From positions 1-39,263 of the forward strand of contig CAZIOW010000013.1 in the NCBI GenBank assembly GCA_964541025.1: DNA of 39,263 bases. Reading direction: 5' to 3'. A program made the position numbers and the translations under genes. Below the pieces are notes generated by a model. That model was not told the DNA's origin, searched no databases, and saw nothing but the letters and a program-made list of their open reading frames with translations. Position 1 is the stretch's first letter. The number at the start of each line of letters is the position of its first letter. This document shows, piece by piece, positions 26,207-34,408 of the stretch. Origin of the DNA: JAGDXO01 sp964541025 (GTDB lineage Archaea; Thermoplasmatota; Thermoplasmata; Thermoplasmatales; GCA-001856825).

Positions 26207-27328
26207 TTGAACAATTTATACTGGGGACTTGGCGGTATTGCATTCACTTTTTTTGTCCATTATTTCTTTGTTACAGTAGTGCTTGGGTTGTCAGTTATAA
26301 TTCCCATTTTTGAAATAACAGGACGTGTAAGAAAGGATGATGACTATGTTAAATTTGCCAGGAGATTGACATCCTATCTCATAAGAGTTGATCTTTTCGC
26401 AGGAGTAATGGCCACTTGGCTTACCGTGTTTCTAGCAGGATACTGGCCATCTTTACTATATATTGCCACAAATGTGCTTTTTTATCCGATAGTTCTTGCG
26501 ATTGCAGGGATAATGATTGCAATAGTAAGTATGGGTCTGTATTGGTACACTTGGGACAAGATGGGCAACAGGGCCCATGCAACAGTTGGAATATTTATGA
26601 TGATAGGTGCACTGCTGGTCCCATTTGGGATGAGCAGTATATTTGCTACCATAGATTTTCCATATGGAATAAAGACAGAAAGTGTTTCACAGCTAACACT
26701 GTTTGTTCCTAATGGCCAGAATCCATTCGCAAATCCTATCTATATGCCTCTTGCACTTTATACGTGGTTCATCTCCATTGCGCTCACATCATTCATAGTT
26801 CTTTCTTACTCCTGGATTAAAAAAAGAAAGAGTGCTTCCAATGAATTCAACAAAGCTTTTTCAGCTTCGAGGGTAATGACATTGATTTTTTCAATACTTT
26901 CAATAATAACATTTTTCATCACCATCAATGAATTCAAAATAAACTCGCAGTATCTCTATTCACAGATGTCCATACACTACTACCTCCAGATATCGGAAGT
27001 AATGATAATCATCATGTTGATTTTCAGCATTATATCATTCATCAGCTCAAAGAGCTACTGGATCGCTCTCTTTGGGTCAGGAATATCATATTTCTTCATG
27101 ATGTTCTTCGAGATAACTATAAACATTGCCCGATACCCATACATAATAGTGGCTGGGAATGCCGGAATACCTGCAAGCGAAATGATCAATCCTCTTTTCC
27201 AGATACCGGATCTTCTGCCTTATTTTGCTCTGATAACATTTTTCCTGATGTTCATAACATTTATTGCAACACTTTATCTTGCATTTATAAGGTTCCCAGT
27301 GAAAGGAAATGTAGATAAGGATTATTAA
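26207..27328 (+). CDS. Second bd-oxidase subunit, CydA-like (CydA')
   Basis: 373 residues, about nine transmembrane helices, TTG start with a good Shine-Dalgarno motif, one base after the cydA stop. It looks like a shortened CydA rather than CydB: VHYFFVTVVLGLS (His 18) aligns with the first-helix heme His of CydA, FEITGRVRKDDDYVKFA aligns with LESIGILRKDDDYIKLA, and YWYTWDKMG aligns with the third-helix end. The quinol motif is degenerate (ARYPY 308-312 where CydA has GRHPW). Archaeal CydAA' oxidases of this kind have been described from comparative genomics. It probably forms the heterodimer partner; how many hemes it binds is unclear. Confidence 0.8.
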   Translation: MNNLYWGLGGIAFTFFVHYFFVTVVLGLSVIIPIFEITGRVRKDDDYVKFARRLTSYLIRVDLFAGVMATWLTVFLAGYWPSLLYIATNVLFYPIVLAIAGIMIAIVSMGLYWYTWDKMGNRAHATVGIFMMIGALLVPFGMSSIFATIDFPYGIKTESVSQLTLFVPNGQNPFANPIYMPLALYTWFISIALTSFIVLSYSWIKKRKSASNEFNKAFSASRVMTLIFSILSIITFFITINEFKINSQYLYSQMSIHYYLQISEVMIIIMLIFSIISFISSKSYWIALFGSGISYFFMMFFEITINIARYPYIIVAGNAGIPASEMINPLFQIPDLLPYFALITFFLMFITFIATLYLAFIRFPVKGNVDKDY

Positions 27329-27342
27329 TTTCTTTATTCTAT

Positions 27343-28197
27343 TTATCTCGAACTTAAGAATATACCGGCTGAAACGAGCAAGAAGCCTATAATAGTATTC
27401 AGTGCTATAATTTCTTTATTTATCAAAAGGCTGAGAAAAATTGAAAAGGCAGGAACTGAGAATAGATAAGGAGAGATATGGGAAACATTATATTTCTTTA
27501 GCAATGAAAGATATATGAAGTATGCAACAGCAGTTCCAAGCGAACCCATGTAAAGTGTGATTAGAAGGAAATTTAAATTTAAAGGCTTGAAACCTCCGTC
27601 AAAGATAGTGAAAATTAATATAACGGGAATGGCATACATGAATTGAATCGAATTGACTGCTCTCTGATCAATGTTTCCCAAGTATTTTTTATAGTAAACA
27701 GTACCGAATGACCACATTAGAGCGCCAGCGAGAAGAAGAAACAATCCTATGCTGAACTTTACTTGAATCTGGTAAATGAAGATTACAATAAGTCCAATGA
27801 ACCCAACAAATGTTCCCGTTATTTTCAGAGGAGTAAGTTTTTCACCAAGGAATAGTGCAGAAAACAGGACTGAAATTATTGGATAGGTATATATCAGTAT
27901 CGATGAAATTGAGGCAGGTTCAGTTTCTTCTCCAAGAAACCACAGGGTCATGAATAAAGAAATATTAAGCAGGCTCATTATCAACAATTTAAAAAAGCCT
28001 ATACCCTTAAGTGCCCCGAAAGAAGAGTACGAAAACATAAATGAAAATATCGCAGCAAATATTATTCTAAACAAGAGCACAACCAACGGAGGTTCATATT
28101 CGATGGCTATCTTTAAAAATGAGTAATTGAGGGCCCAGAATAATGACATAAGAATGAACATTATAGAATCCTTAAGTATTCGCTCCCCTTTTCCCAC
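27343..28197 (-). CDS. EamA/DMT family transporter
   Basis: 284 residues with ten hydrophobic helices in two EamA repeats. The first repeat starts FWALNYSFLKIAIEYEPP, typical of drug/metabolite exporters; TYPIISVLFSALFLGEKLTP and the second-half SVPAFSIFLSLLINKEI correspond to each other. Substrates range over amino acids, purines and drugs; not predictable here. It is monocistronic and convergent with the oxidase operon, 14 bases apart. Confidence 0.85.
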   Translation of the reverse strand: MGKGERILKDSIMFILMSLFWALNYSFLKIAIEYEPPLVVLLFRIIFAAIFSFMFSYSSFGALKGIGFFKLLIMSLLNISLFMTLWFLGEETEPASISSILIYTYPIISVLFSALFLGEKLTPLKITGTFVGFIGLIVIFIYQIQVKFSIGLFLLLAGALMWSFGTVYYKKYLGNIDQRAVNSIQFMYAIPVILIFTIFDGGFKPLNLNFLLITLYMGSLGTAVAYFIYLSLLKKYNVSHISPYLFSVPAFSIFLSLLINKEIIALNTIIGFLLVSAGIFLSSR

Positions 28198-28269
28198 TCC
28201 TCATAAATATAATGAAATATTTAATAAATATTGTAGGCATTTAGCAAAAATTTTTTAAAAAAAGCATGG

Positions 28270-28307
28270 ACCTAAATGAAATTGAATACTTAGGTTAATT
28301 TTATAAA
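28270..28307 (+). promoter_or_regulatory. Promoter and possible operator of the HxlR gene
   Basis: TATA box TTTTATAAA at 28299-28307 is centred 25 bases before the ATG. Just upstream, ACCTAA (28270-28275) and TTAGGT (28290-28295) form a 6-base inverted repeat with 14 bases between. A repeat this close to the TATA box could be an autoregulatory site. Confidence 0.4.
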
Positions 28308-28327
28308 CTTAGTTTCAATATAGTATT

Positions 28328-28666
28328 ATGCAGAGGAAACATTACGATATAGAAGCAAGAAAGGAATCTCCTTGTCCAGTTGAGAGAACTCTGTACATTT
28401 TAAGGGATGCATGGACGTTTATGATTTTAAGAGACCTCTGCCAACAGCCGAAGGGCTTCAATCAGCTGAAGAAATCTGTAGAAGGAATATCATCTAGGAT
28501 GCTTTCCGAGAAACTTAAATTTCTTGAGCAGGAAGGTATATTGCAAAGAGTTGTCGCTAATACAAGACCCATCAGGGTAACCTATATTCTAACAGAGAAA
28601 GGGAAATCACTGGGGAATATAGTGGACCAGATGAAAGAATGGGGTAGTAAATGGGTTAGCAACTAA
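28328..28666 (+). CDS. HxlR-family transcriptional regulator
   Basis: 112 residues, the full length of HxlR proteins. CPVERTLYILRDAWTFMILRDL is the family signature with a conserved Cys at 16. The winged helix follows: FNQLKKSVEGISSRMLSEKL for recognition, and ITYILTEKGKSL-type wing and helix at the end. Members respond to thiol-reactive, redox or small-molecule signals through the N-terminal Cys. It is divergent from the EamA gene (130 bases) and 23 bases upstream of a methyltransferase gene, so it may control either or both. Confidence 0.9.
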   Translation: MQRKHYDIEARKESPCPVERTLYILRDAWTFMILRDLCQQPKGFNQLKKSVEGISSRMLSEKLKFLEQEGILQRVVANTRPIRVTYILTEKGKSLGNIVDQMKEWGSKWVSN

Positions 28667-28689
28667 AATAATTTTAAATAAGAGGGATA

Positions 28690-29280
28690 ATGATGTCAGA
28701 AGATAGTTTTTACCTTGAAGGCGAAGAGAAATTTGGCACTATTTCATCCTGTATATATGACAAAATATTAACGCCTATACTCAAAAGATATTATAATATC
28801 ATAATAGATGAAATCGCAGGAAAGAAGATTGAAAAGTTAATGGATATTGGCTGTGGGCCCGGAAAAGTAGTAATATCACTTGCACAGGATATGGTAAATA
28901 CACATTTTTTCTGCGTAGATCCTTCTCCATCAATGCTGAAAATGTCAAGGAAAAATGCTGTTAAATATGGTCTGGAAAACAGGATCAGCATTGCACTCGG
29001 AAGCAGCAGGGAGATTCCATTCAATGAAAAATTTGATGCAATAATATCCTCATTTTCATACCATCATTGGAAAGACAGGGATGAATCTTTGAAGAATCTC
29101 GTCAGATACCTTAATGATGGAGGTTTTATATATATTTTCGAATATGATAACGACTCAGGTAAATTGAAAAATTCCCACGGAGTTAGTGAAGACGAATGGG
29201 CAAATCTGAAAATAGAGGGTGTGAGAAAGGAAATAGATCATAAGAAAGGCCTAATTATTTTAAGGCTAATAAAACAATAA
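28690..29280 (+). CDS. Class I SAM-dependent methyltransferase
   Basis: 196 residues. The SAM-binding motif I is LMDIGCGPGKVVISLA at about 51-66, motif II is FFCVDPSPSMLKM, and motif III to IV is FDAIISSFSYHHW. The substrate is unknown; family members modify small molecules, lipids or quinones. It follows the HxlR gene on the same strand with 23 bases between, probably co-transcribed. Two adjacent ATG codons (28690 and 28693) are possible starts. Confidence 0.88.
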   Translation: MMSEDSFYLEGEEKFGTISSCIYDKILTPILKRYYNIIIDEIAGKKIEKLMDIGCGPGKVVISLAQDMVNTHFFCVDPSPSMLKMSRKNAVKYGLENRISIALGSSREIPFNEKFDAIISSFSYHHWKDRDESLKNLVRYLNDGGFIYIFEYDNDSGKLKNSHGVSEDEWANLKIEGVRKEIDHKKGLIILRLIKQ

Positions 29281-29363
29281 TTAAAATAATAATAAACATT
29301 CAAATATAAGAATTTCATCAAAGGCCCATAATTTAATACAAATAAATGAAATAGGTGACAGTA

Positions 29364-30704
29364 ATGGCAAAAGAGGACAGACCACCAATGAAGGACGAGC
29401 TCAAGAGGAAGATGGATTTCAAGGATATATTCTTCCTCTCACTGGGTGGTCAGGCTCCTTTTCTCACAATGCTCACTTATACTACGGCTGTAGTAATCCT
29501 CACAGGAGGATTTTCGCCTATAATTGTTCTTATAGGTACTTTAGTGGTACTATTGAACGGTCTTGTCGTTTTTTTTCTGTCAAATAAATTCACATCCACC
29601 GGAGGATACTTCAATTATGCTTTCTATGGTCTTTCGAAGAGACTAGGCCTTGAAACGGGGATTATTTACACGTACTATTCAGTTCTTTATGGAGCTGCAT
29701 ACATTGCTGGTTCAACATTCATAATAAATTATCTGCTTCACTTTCCAATCTTTCTTGCTTTTTTGATATCAATAGGACCTGCATCCATTTTCCTGATTAT
29801 GGGTATAAAACCTTCAGCTCATTATGCAATATTTGCATCATCACTTGAACTTGCAGCTCTTGTTCTAGTGTTCACTATTTCAATCTTCTATGCTCATCTT
29901 CACTTCTATGATCCCGTCACTGTTAAACCAACAATGCCCTTGATAATACTTGGTATTCTGTATGCAATAGGAATACCGACGGGGTACGGGTCTATAACCC
30001 CTGTTTCTGGGGAAGTTAAACGGGCCGAGGTAAATGTGGGTAGGGCAGCAATATTGGTAATTCTAGTAGGGGGAGGGCTCATGGCCCTGGTCCTATATGG
30101 TCTTGTCAACTATTTTATTTATGAAGGGGAGTTGAATTCTGCAATAATGGGTAAAACCCCTCTTCTATTTGTATTAAAAGATATGCTGGGTCCTTTTGGA
30201 TTACCTGTATTAATAATAGCTGCAATTAGTGATGGAATTTTAGCATCTCTTGCGTTCATGATAGCAACATCAAGAAACCTTTATGCTATGAGTCTTAACC
30301 GATTGCTACCTACGAATCTTACATTTTTAAGATATGGGAACCCGCTTGTTGCGGGGATAGTGACCATTCTTCTTTATTTACTAATAATTATGCCCCTTTT
30401 GAAAATAGAAGGTCCTTTTAACTCCTTCCTTACCTTGGGGGCACTTGCCGGTATGGGAAACCTGTTCATTCATATTTCAGCAAATTTTTCTCTCATAAAG
30501 ATAAATCTGGATGCAATGATTAGAAGGGGAAGAGAAATAATGGTTGGAGGTTTGGCCCAAATACTTTCATTCATTGTTTTGATATATTCCATATTGGTAA
30601 CAAAGCCTTCAGTTGCATACGTTTTCCTGGGATTCATAATACTGGCATTTCTGTACACTGAAATACTGGGCATGACCAAGATAGGGAGATCAGTTTTTAG
30701 CTAA
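29364..30704 (+). CDS. APC superfamily amino acid permease
   Basis: 446 residues with 12 predicted helices. FFLSLGGQAPFLTMLTYTTA in helix 1 and STGGYFNYAFYGLSKRLG after helix 2 match amino acid/polyamine/organocation permeases. PTGYGSITPVSGEVKRAEVNV corresponds to the helix 6-7 region of the family. ATG 29364 was chosen over the in-frame GTG 29355 because AGGTGAC just upstream fits a ribosome-binding site. The substrate is unknown. It is monocistronic. Confidence 0.85.
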   Translation: MAKEDRPPMKDELKRKMDFKDIFFLSLGGQAPFLTMLTYTTAVVILTGGFSPIIVLIGTLVVLLNGLVVFFLSNKFTSTGGYFNYAFYGLSKRLGLETGIIYTYYSVLYGAAYIAGSTFIINYLLHFPIFLAFLISIGPASIFLIMGIKPSAHYAIFASSLELAALVLVFTISIFYAHLHFYDPVTVKPTMPLIILGILYAIGIPTGYGSITPVSGEVKRAEVNVGRAAILVILVGGGLMALVLYGLVNYFIYEGELNSAIMGKTPLLFVLKDMLGPFGLPVLIIAAISDGILASLAFMIATSRNLYAMSLNRLLPTNLTFLRYGNPLVAGIVTILLYLLIIMPLLKIEGPFNSFLTLGALAGMGNLFIHISANFSLIKINLDAMIRRGREIMVGGLAQILSFIVLIYSILVTKPSVAYVFLGFIILAFLYTEILGMTKIGRSVFS

Positions 30705-30740
30705 TTAAATATTTTTAATAATAACCTAATTCTAATTAAA

Positions 30741-30752
30741 TTTTTATAAAAT
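30741..30752 (+). promoter_or_regulatory. TATA box of the CDF transporter gene
   Basis: TTTTTATAAAAT is centred about 27 bases upstream of the ATG at 30774. AAGGAAG immediately before the ATG is too close for a standard ribosome-binding role. Confidence 0.5.
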
Positions 30753-30773
30753 CCTGCAATTACATCAAGGAAG

Positions 30774-31976
30774 ATGAAAATATTAAAAAGCAAAAATCCT
30801 GATTTATTCATCTTTATGGCTCTATTATTTCAATTCATAGTATTCTTCCTGAGGATATTTGCTTCCTTGGTCTGGAAAAATTACGCACTTTTGATAGAAT
30901 CATTTCACATAGCAATAGATATTTCCATTACTTTTCTGGTTCTCATATCTCTTAAAATTTCACGCAGTAATATAAGAAACAGATATTCCTATGGACTTTA
31001 TAAGATGGAGGACTTAATATCTCTTTTTATTGCAATCATAGTTGCCTATTCAGCATTCGATATAATAAGAACTTCTTTTACACATCAACCAACTGGAGAT
31101 CTGCAATCCAGTATAATTCAGACTGTTTCAATTATTCCACTTTTCCTAGCAGGAAGGATGAAAATTACCGGAGGTAACCTGCTGAATTCTCCATCTCTAA
31201 AATCAGACGGTCTTCACACCTATACCGATGTATACGAGGGACTTGGAGTTGCAGCTGGACTATTTATAAATTATATAACTCATAACATAATTTTCTATTA
31301 TGTTGCAATAGTGATTGCAGCCTTTACACTATTCTACACATCCTATGAGATAGGAAAGGACAGTGTCGTAAGCCTTCTTGACCTTCCAAAGGACAGAAAT
31401 GTAGTCAATAGAATAGATGAACTGGTAAAGGAAAATGAAAATATAAGAGGAATCAAATCGACGAAGGTCAGATGGGCCGGACCAGTTATATTCGCTGAGG
31501 TTGTACTGGTCGTGAATCCAAAATTGACAATAGAAGAAGCCCATTTAATAGCGGATGAAGTGGAAGAGAATGTTTATAGTAAAATGCCAGAGATTAAAAA
31601 CATAGTTATTCACCTTGAACCATCTATAGAAGGAATAAGAAAAGTAGTTATCCCAGCAAGGGAAGGCCGAATTGATGAAAGATTTTCAAAGGCTGGCAAT
31701 TATATTGTGTATCAGATAGATACTGACGGGAAAATTAAAAGGGAAGAATTACTTCTTTCCTTTGCAATAAGCGAAAAGAGGAACGCTCAAAAATTGCAGA
31801 AAATTTTAGTTGAAAATCTTGTAACAGATGTCATTGTTATAAGGATTGGAGAAATAGCAAAGGCCCTGTTGAGAGAAAAAGGCATAAGGATCTGGAAAGC
31901 CCATAATTACGATCCAGATGACAATATTCAATTAATGCTAAAGGGAGAGCTGAAAGAAATTCCTACTGATATCTAA
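30774..31976 (+). CDS. CDF metal efflux transporter fused to a NifX/NifB-like domain
   Basis: 400 residues. The N-terminal 200 residues form a cation diffusion facilitator with six helices. Metal-site residues are IESFHIAID (His 45, Asp 49) in helix 2 and KSDGLHTYTDVYE (His 148, Asp 152) in helix 5. The cytoplasmic CDF C-terminal domain (about 205-280) is followed by a domain at about 285-395 (KVVIPAREGRIDERFSKA, VTDVIVIRIGEIAKALL) that matches the dinitrogenase iron-molybdenum cofactor biosynthesis fold. CDF proteins export Zn, Fe, Mn or similar ions by proton exchange. The extra domain may sense or bind metal clusters. It overlaps the convergent MFS gene by four bases. Confidence 0.85.
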   Translation: MKILKSKNPDLFIFMALLFQFIVFFLRIFASLVWKNYALLIESFHIAIDISITFLVLISLKISRSNIRNRYSYGLYKMEDLISLFIAIIVAYSAFDIIRTSFTHQPTGDLQSSIIQTVSIIPLFLAGRMKITGGNLLNSPSLKSDGLHTYTDVYEGLGVAAGLFINYITHNIIFYYVAIVIAAFTLFYTSYEIGKDSVVSLLDLPKDRNVVNRIDELVKENENIRGIKSTKVRWAGPVIFAEVVLVVNPKLTIEEAHLIADEVEENVYSKMPEIKNIVIHLEPSIEGIRKVVIPAREGRIDERFSKAGNYIVYQIDTDGKIKREELLLSFAISEKRNAQKLQKILVENLVTDVIVIRIGEIAKALLREKGIRIWKAHNYDPDDNIQLMLKGELKEIPTDI

Positions 31977-33127
31977 ATTTTGAAAATTCTCAATTCCCTG
32001 ATTAATGGAATAATCAAGAGTGCAATTATAAGTAGCAGTAGCATGAATACAAACCTGAAGCCAAGATTGTCTATCAGAAAGCCTCCTGCAATTGGAACTA
32101 TTATACCTATCAACATCATTGAGGAAAAATAGTAACTGTTGGCCAAATTCCTATGTCTTGGCTCGAATGACCTACCGAGGGTAATCACGGATAGGGGATA
32201 TGCTAAGCCATGGGGAATTCCCATGATTATCAACGAAATAGCAAAAATCAAAATATTTTGGCTTAGGATTATCAAGATAATCCCCAGAATTGTCAAAGAA
32301 ATTGAAACTATCATACCCAAGGCAATTTTCTGTGGAGGCCTAACAAACAAAAAAAGCCTAGAACTGAATGATGACAAAAAGAAGAGTGAGAAGATTAGAG
32401 AAACTTCTGAAAGACCAATCCCAAAATATTCTCTTTCATATATGCCAAGGAATGAAATGATTATACTGAAAGGTATGTTATATGTAAGAATATTTAGAAG
32501 TGCCACTCTAAATCCATTATTTTTAAAAACTGATATCTTTTCCTTAACTCTGCTTTCATCTGGAAATTTGAGAAACAAAGAAAAAAGGAGCGCCAATATT
32601 CCAAAAAAAGTAAAAGCTAGGAATACTGACCTTAGAGAAAGGAATTTCAGAAGAAATGATTCTATTGCAGGTCCAGCAACAAGGCTTAGGCTAAGGGTAA
32701 TTGTGTATAACGAGAGAACTCTTTCCCTTATCTTACGGTCATCAAAAAGTCCTGCAGATGTGATAATGTTTGGCATTATAAGGCCAAGGGTGGCCCCTGA
32801 TGCTGCGGAAAATAGCCATACTGAAAACACACTTGAATCCCAGAAACCAATAAATGTAAGGGTATAAGCTATTAATGAAAATATAAATGCAAATCTCCTC
32901 TCCCGGGAATTTAGTTTAGCATTTATTAAAACAGTTGAGAGAAAGGACGAAAGGGATAGAAGTGCAACTAAAAGTCCAATTTCAAACTGTGAAAAATAAA
33001 GTACATATTTTCCAAGTAGAGGAAGGGTAGTCCCCACCATATTATTGCTTGATCTGACAAAGAAAGTTGTACCTATTATTACAATGATGGAAAATAATAG
33101 ATTAATATTATTCTTATTTTTCATCAT
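31973..33127 (-). CDS. MFS transporter, paralogue of 18720-19940
   Basis: 384 residues, about 12 helices. RSSNNMVGTTLPLLGKYVL and MGIPHGLAYPLSVITLGRS match the corresponding segments of the other MFS carrier in this window, showing a gene duplication. It lies six bases after a DsrE-family gene on the same strand, so the two are co-transcribed. Substrate unknown. It starts at the first of two tandem ATG codons. Confidence 0.82.
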   Translation of the reverse strand: MMKNKNNINLLFSIIVIIGTTFFVRSSNNMVGTTLPLLGKYVLYFSQFEIGLLVALLSLSSFLSTVLINAKLNSRERRFAFIFSLIAYTLTFIGFWDSSVFSVWLFSAASGATLGLIMPNIITSAGLFDDRKIRERVLSLYTITLSLSLVAGPAIESFLLKFLSLRSVFLAFTFFGILALLFSLFLKFPDESRVKEKISVFKNNGFRVALLNILTYNIPFSIIISFLGIYEREYFGIGLSEVSLIFSLFFLSSFSSRLFLFVRPPQKIALGMIVSISLTILGIILIILSQNILIFAISLIIMGIPHGLAYPLSVITLGRSFEPRHRNLANSYYFSSMMLIGIIVPIAGGFLIDNLGFRFVFMLLLLIIALLIIPLIRELRIFKI

Positions 33128-33133
33128 TCAAAA

Positions 33134-33475
33134 TCAGAAGGTTACTACCTGATATCCTTTTTCTATATAGGATGCTAAACGCTCACCGAAGGGAGCTAGC
33201 TCAATTCCCATATCATTTAGCTTCTTATCCACATTGTAGAACTTCGCAATGGCAATACAAGCAGAATCAACAGTCTTCAGAGAAATCAGTTCTTTCAGAG
33301 TGCTCTCTGTTGACTCATCTGTGTTTGCGATAAACTTTTCGCTAGGGCCATAAAATAGCACCTTTACATCATTGTATCTACCAGATTTTGCCTGTCTAAG
33401 AGCTCCCGTGAGGGAAAATCTTGCCATTTCCTGGTTTTCGTTGCCCATGGTTATTATTAGTAACAAATCTTTCAT
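33134..33475 (-). CDS. DsrE-family protein
   Basis: 113 residues. LLLIITMGNENQEMARFSLTG at the start, VLFYGPSEKF in the middle and CIAIAKFYNVDKKLNDMGIEL near the end are characteristic of DsrE/DsrF-like folds. Members carry sulfur transfer or act as small binding subunits; a Cys is present at the start of the last motif. TATA-like CTATTTAAAC at 33495-33504 is centred 25 bases before the ATG and overlaps the end of the upstream gene. It is the first gene of a unit with the MFS carrier. Confidence 0.8.
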   Translation of the reverse strand: MKDLLLIITMGNENQEMARFSLTGALRQAKSGRYNDVKVLFYGPSEKFIANTDESTESTLKELISLKTVDSACIAIAKFYNVDKKLNDMGIELAPFGERLASYIEKGYQVVTF

Positions 33476-33498
33476 AAATCCTTATATCATATATCTAT

Positions 33499-34368
33499 TT
33501 AAACTAGATTGTGCATTTCATGAAAAGAGACATGAACTTCAGGAATACCATCTTCAAGACGCTCCAAGATTTTCTGTACAATATCCTTGAATAAGCCATT
33601 GAAAACCATTGAGAGGGTGCAGTGATTAGAATTGCAAAAACCATAAAAATAATCATGCGGGGGCAAATCACCTAAAATATCATTAAATATCCGGGCAAAA
33701 CTTTTACCATCCAAGATAAAATTTGGTATTAACATCTCTATTTTTGATAGACTTAATTCTTCATTAATTTTAAAAATACAGCTGTATTCTTCCAATTCTC
33801 CATTGTAACCTCTGGAAATAAACAATAATCTTGGTCCTGTATATGGAACAGCTATTTCAGCAGCAAATTTTTCCTCATCGCTAATATAAAACTTGCTTAA
33901 TTCAGTTAAATCATCTGAATTTGTTATTTCATCAATTCTAAAATAATCATTTCCAAATTTTTTGTTGTAATAGTTATTCATCTCCAATAATCTTCTGGTT
34001 ACGCTCTCCATTTCCCTATTGGTAAATAATATAAAGTGGTAGTATCTCCCATTAAAGTAAGGAACTCTATTGATAAATAAAACCTCCCTGAGATGTTCTA
34101 TAGGTTTTCCACCTATATCTTTTGATAAGATTGAATAAATTGTTCCGGTTTCTATTCCTTCATTATGATAATTAGATTCACTATTTTTTCCATTTATAAA
34201 AGGTAGTTTAACAAAGGTATAACTCTTTGTATTTTGGTTATAATACAAAAGTCCATTATTTGATGAATTTGAGCCACCAGAAACCAATTTCCTAGAGGAT
34301 ATGGAATACAAAGCGATTTTAGGGAAAATACTTTCAAAGGAAAATAAATCCTTACGAAGCTCCATCAT
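33499..34368 (-). CDS. Hypothetical protein, orphan
   Basis: 289 residues from ATG 34368 (the next ATG codon, 34365, is also possible). A longer frame to 34455 would overlap the upstream sugar-transporter gene, and TATA-like ATTTATTTAT at 34391-34400 is centred 27 bases before 34368, so the shorter form was chosen. No recognised domain and no signal peptide or membrane helix. It is AT-rich, with mixed alpha/beta pattern and a Cys/His pair in FCNSNHCTLSM near the C-terminus. The function is unknown. Confidence 0.6.
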   Translation of the reverse strand: MMELRKDLFSFESIFPKIALYSISSRKLVSGGSNSSNNGLLYYNQNTKSYTFVKLPFINGKNSESNYHNEGIETGTIYSILSKDIGGKPIEHLREVLFINRVPYFNGRYYHFILFTNREMESVTRRLLEMNNYYNKKFGNDYFRIDEITNSDDLTELSKFYISDEEKFAAEIAVPYTGPRLLFISRGYNGELEEYSCIFKINEELSLSKIEMLIPNFILDGKSFARIFNDILGDLPPHDYFYGFCNSNHCTLSMVFNGLFKDIVQKILERLEDGIPEVHVSFHEMHNLV

Positions 34369-34408
34369 TCTATAAATGTAAAAAAAGATAATAAATAAAT
34401 TGGAGCAA

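Noticed and set aside
32139..32867. Long plus-strand open frame of 242 codons opposite the second MFS carrier
   Set aside because: It lies completely inside the MFS gene on the other strand, has an odd charge composition and no own promoter; it is a shadow frame.
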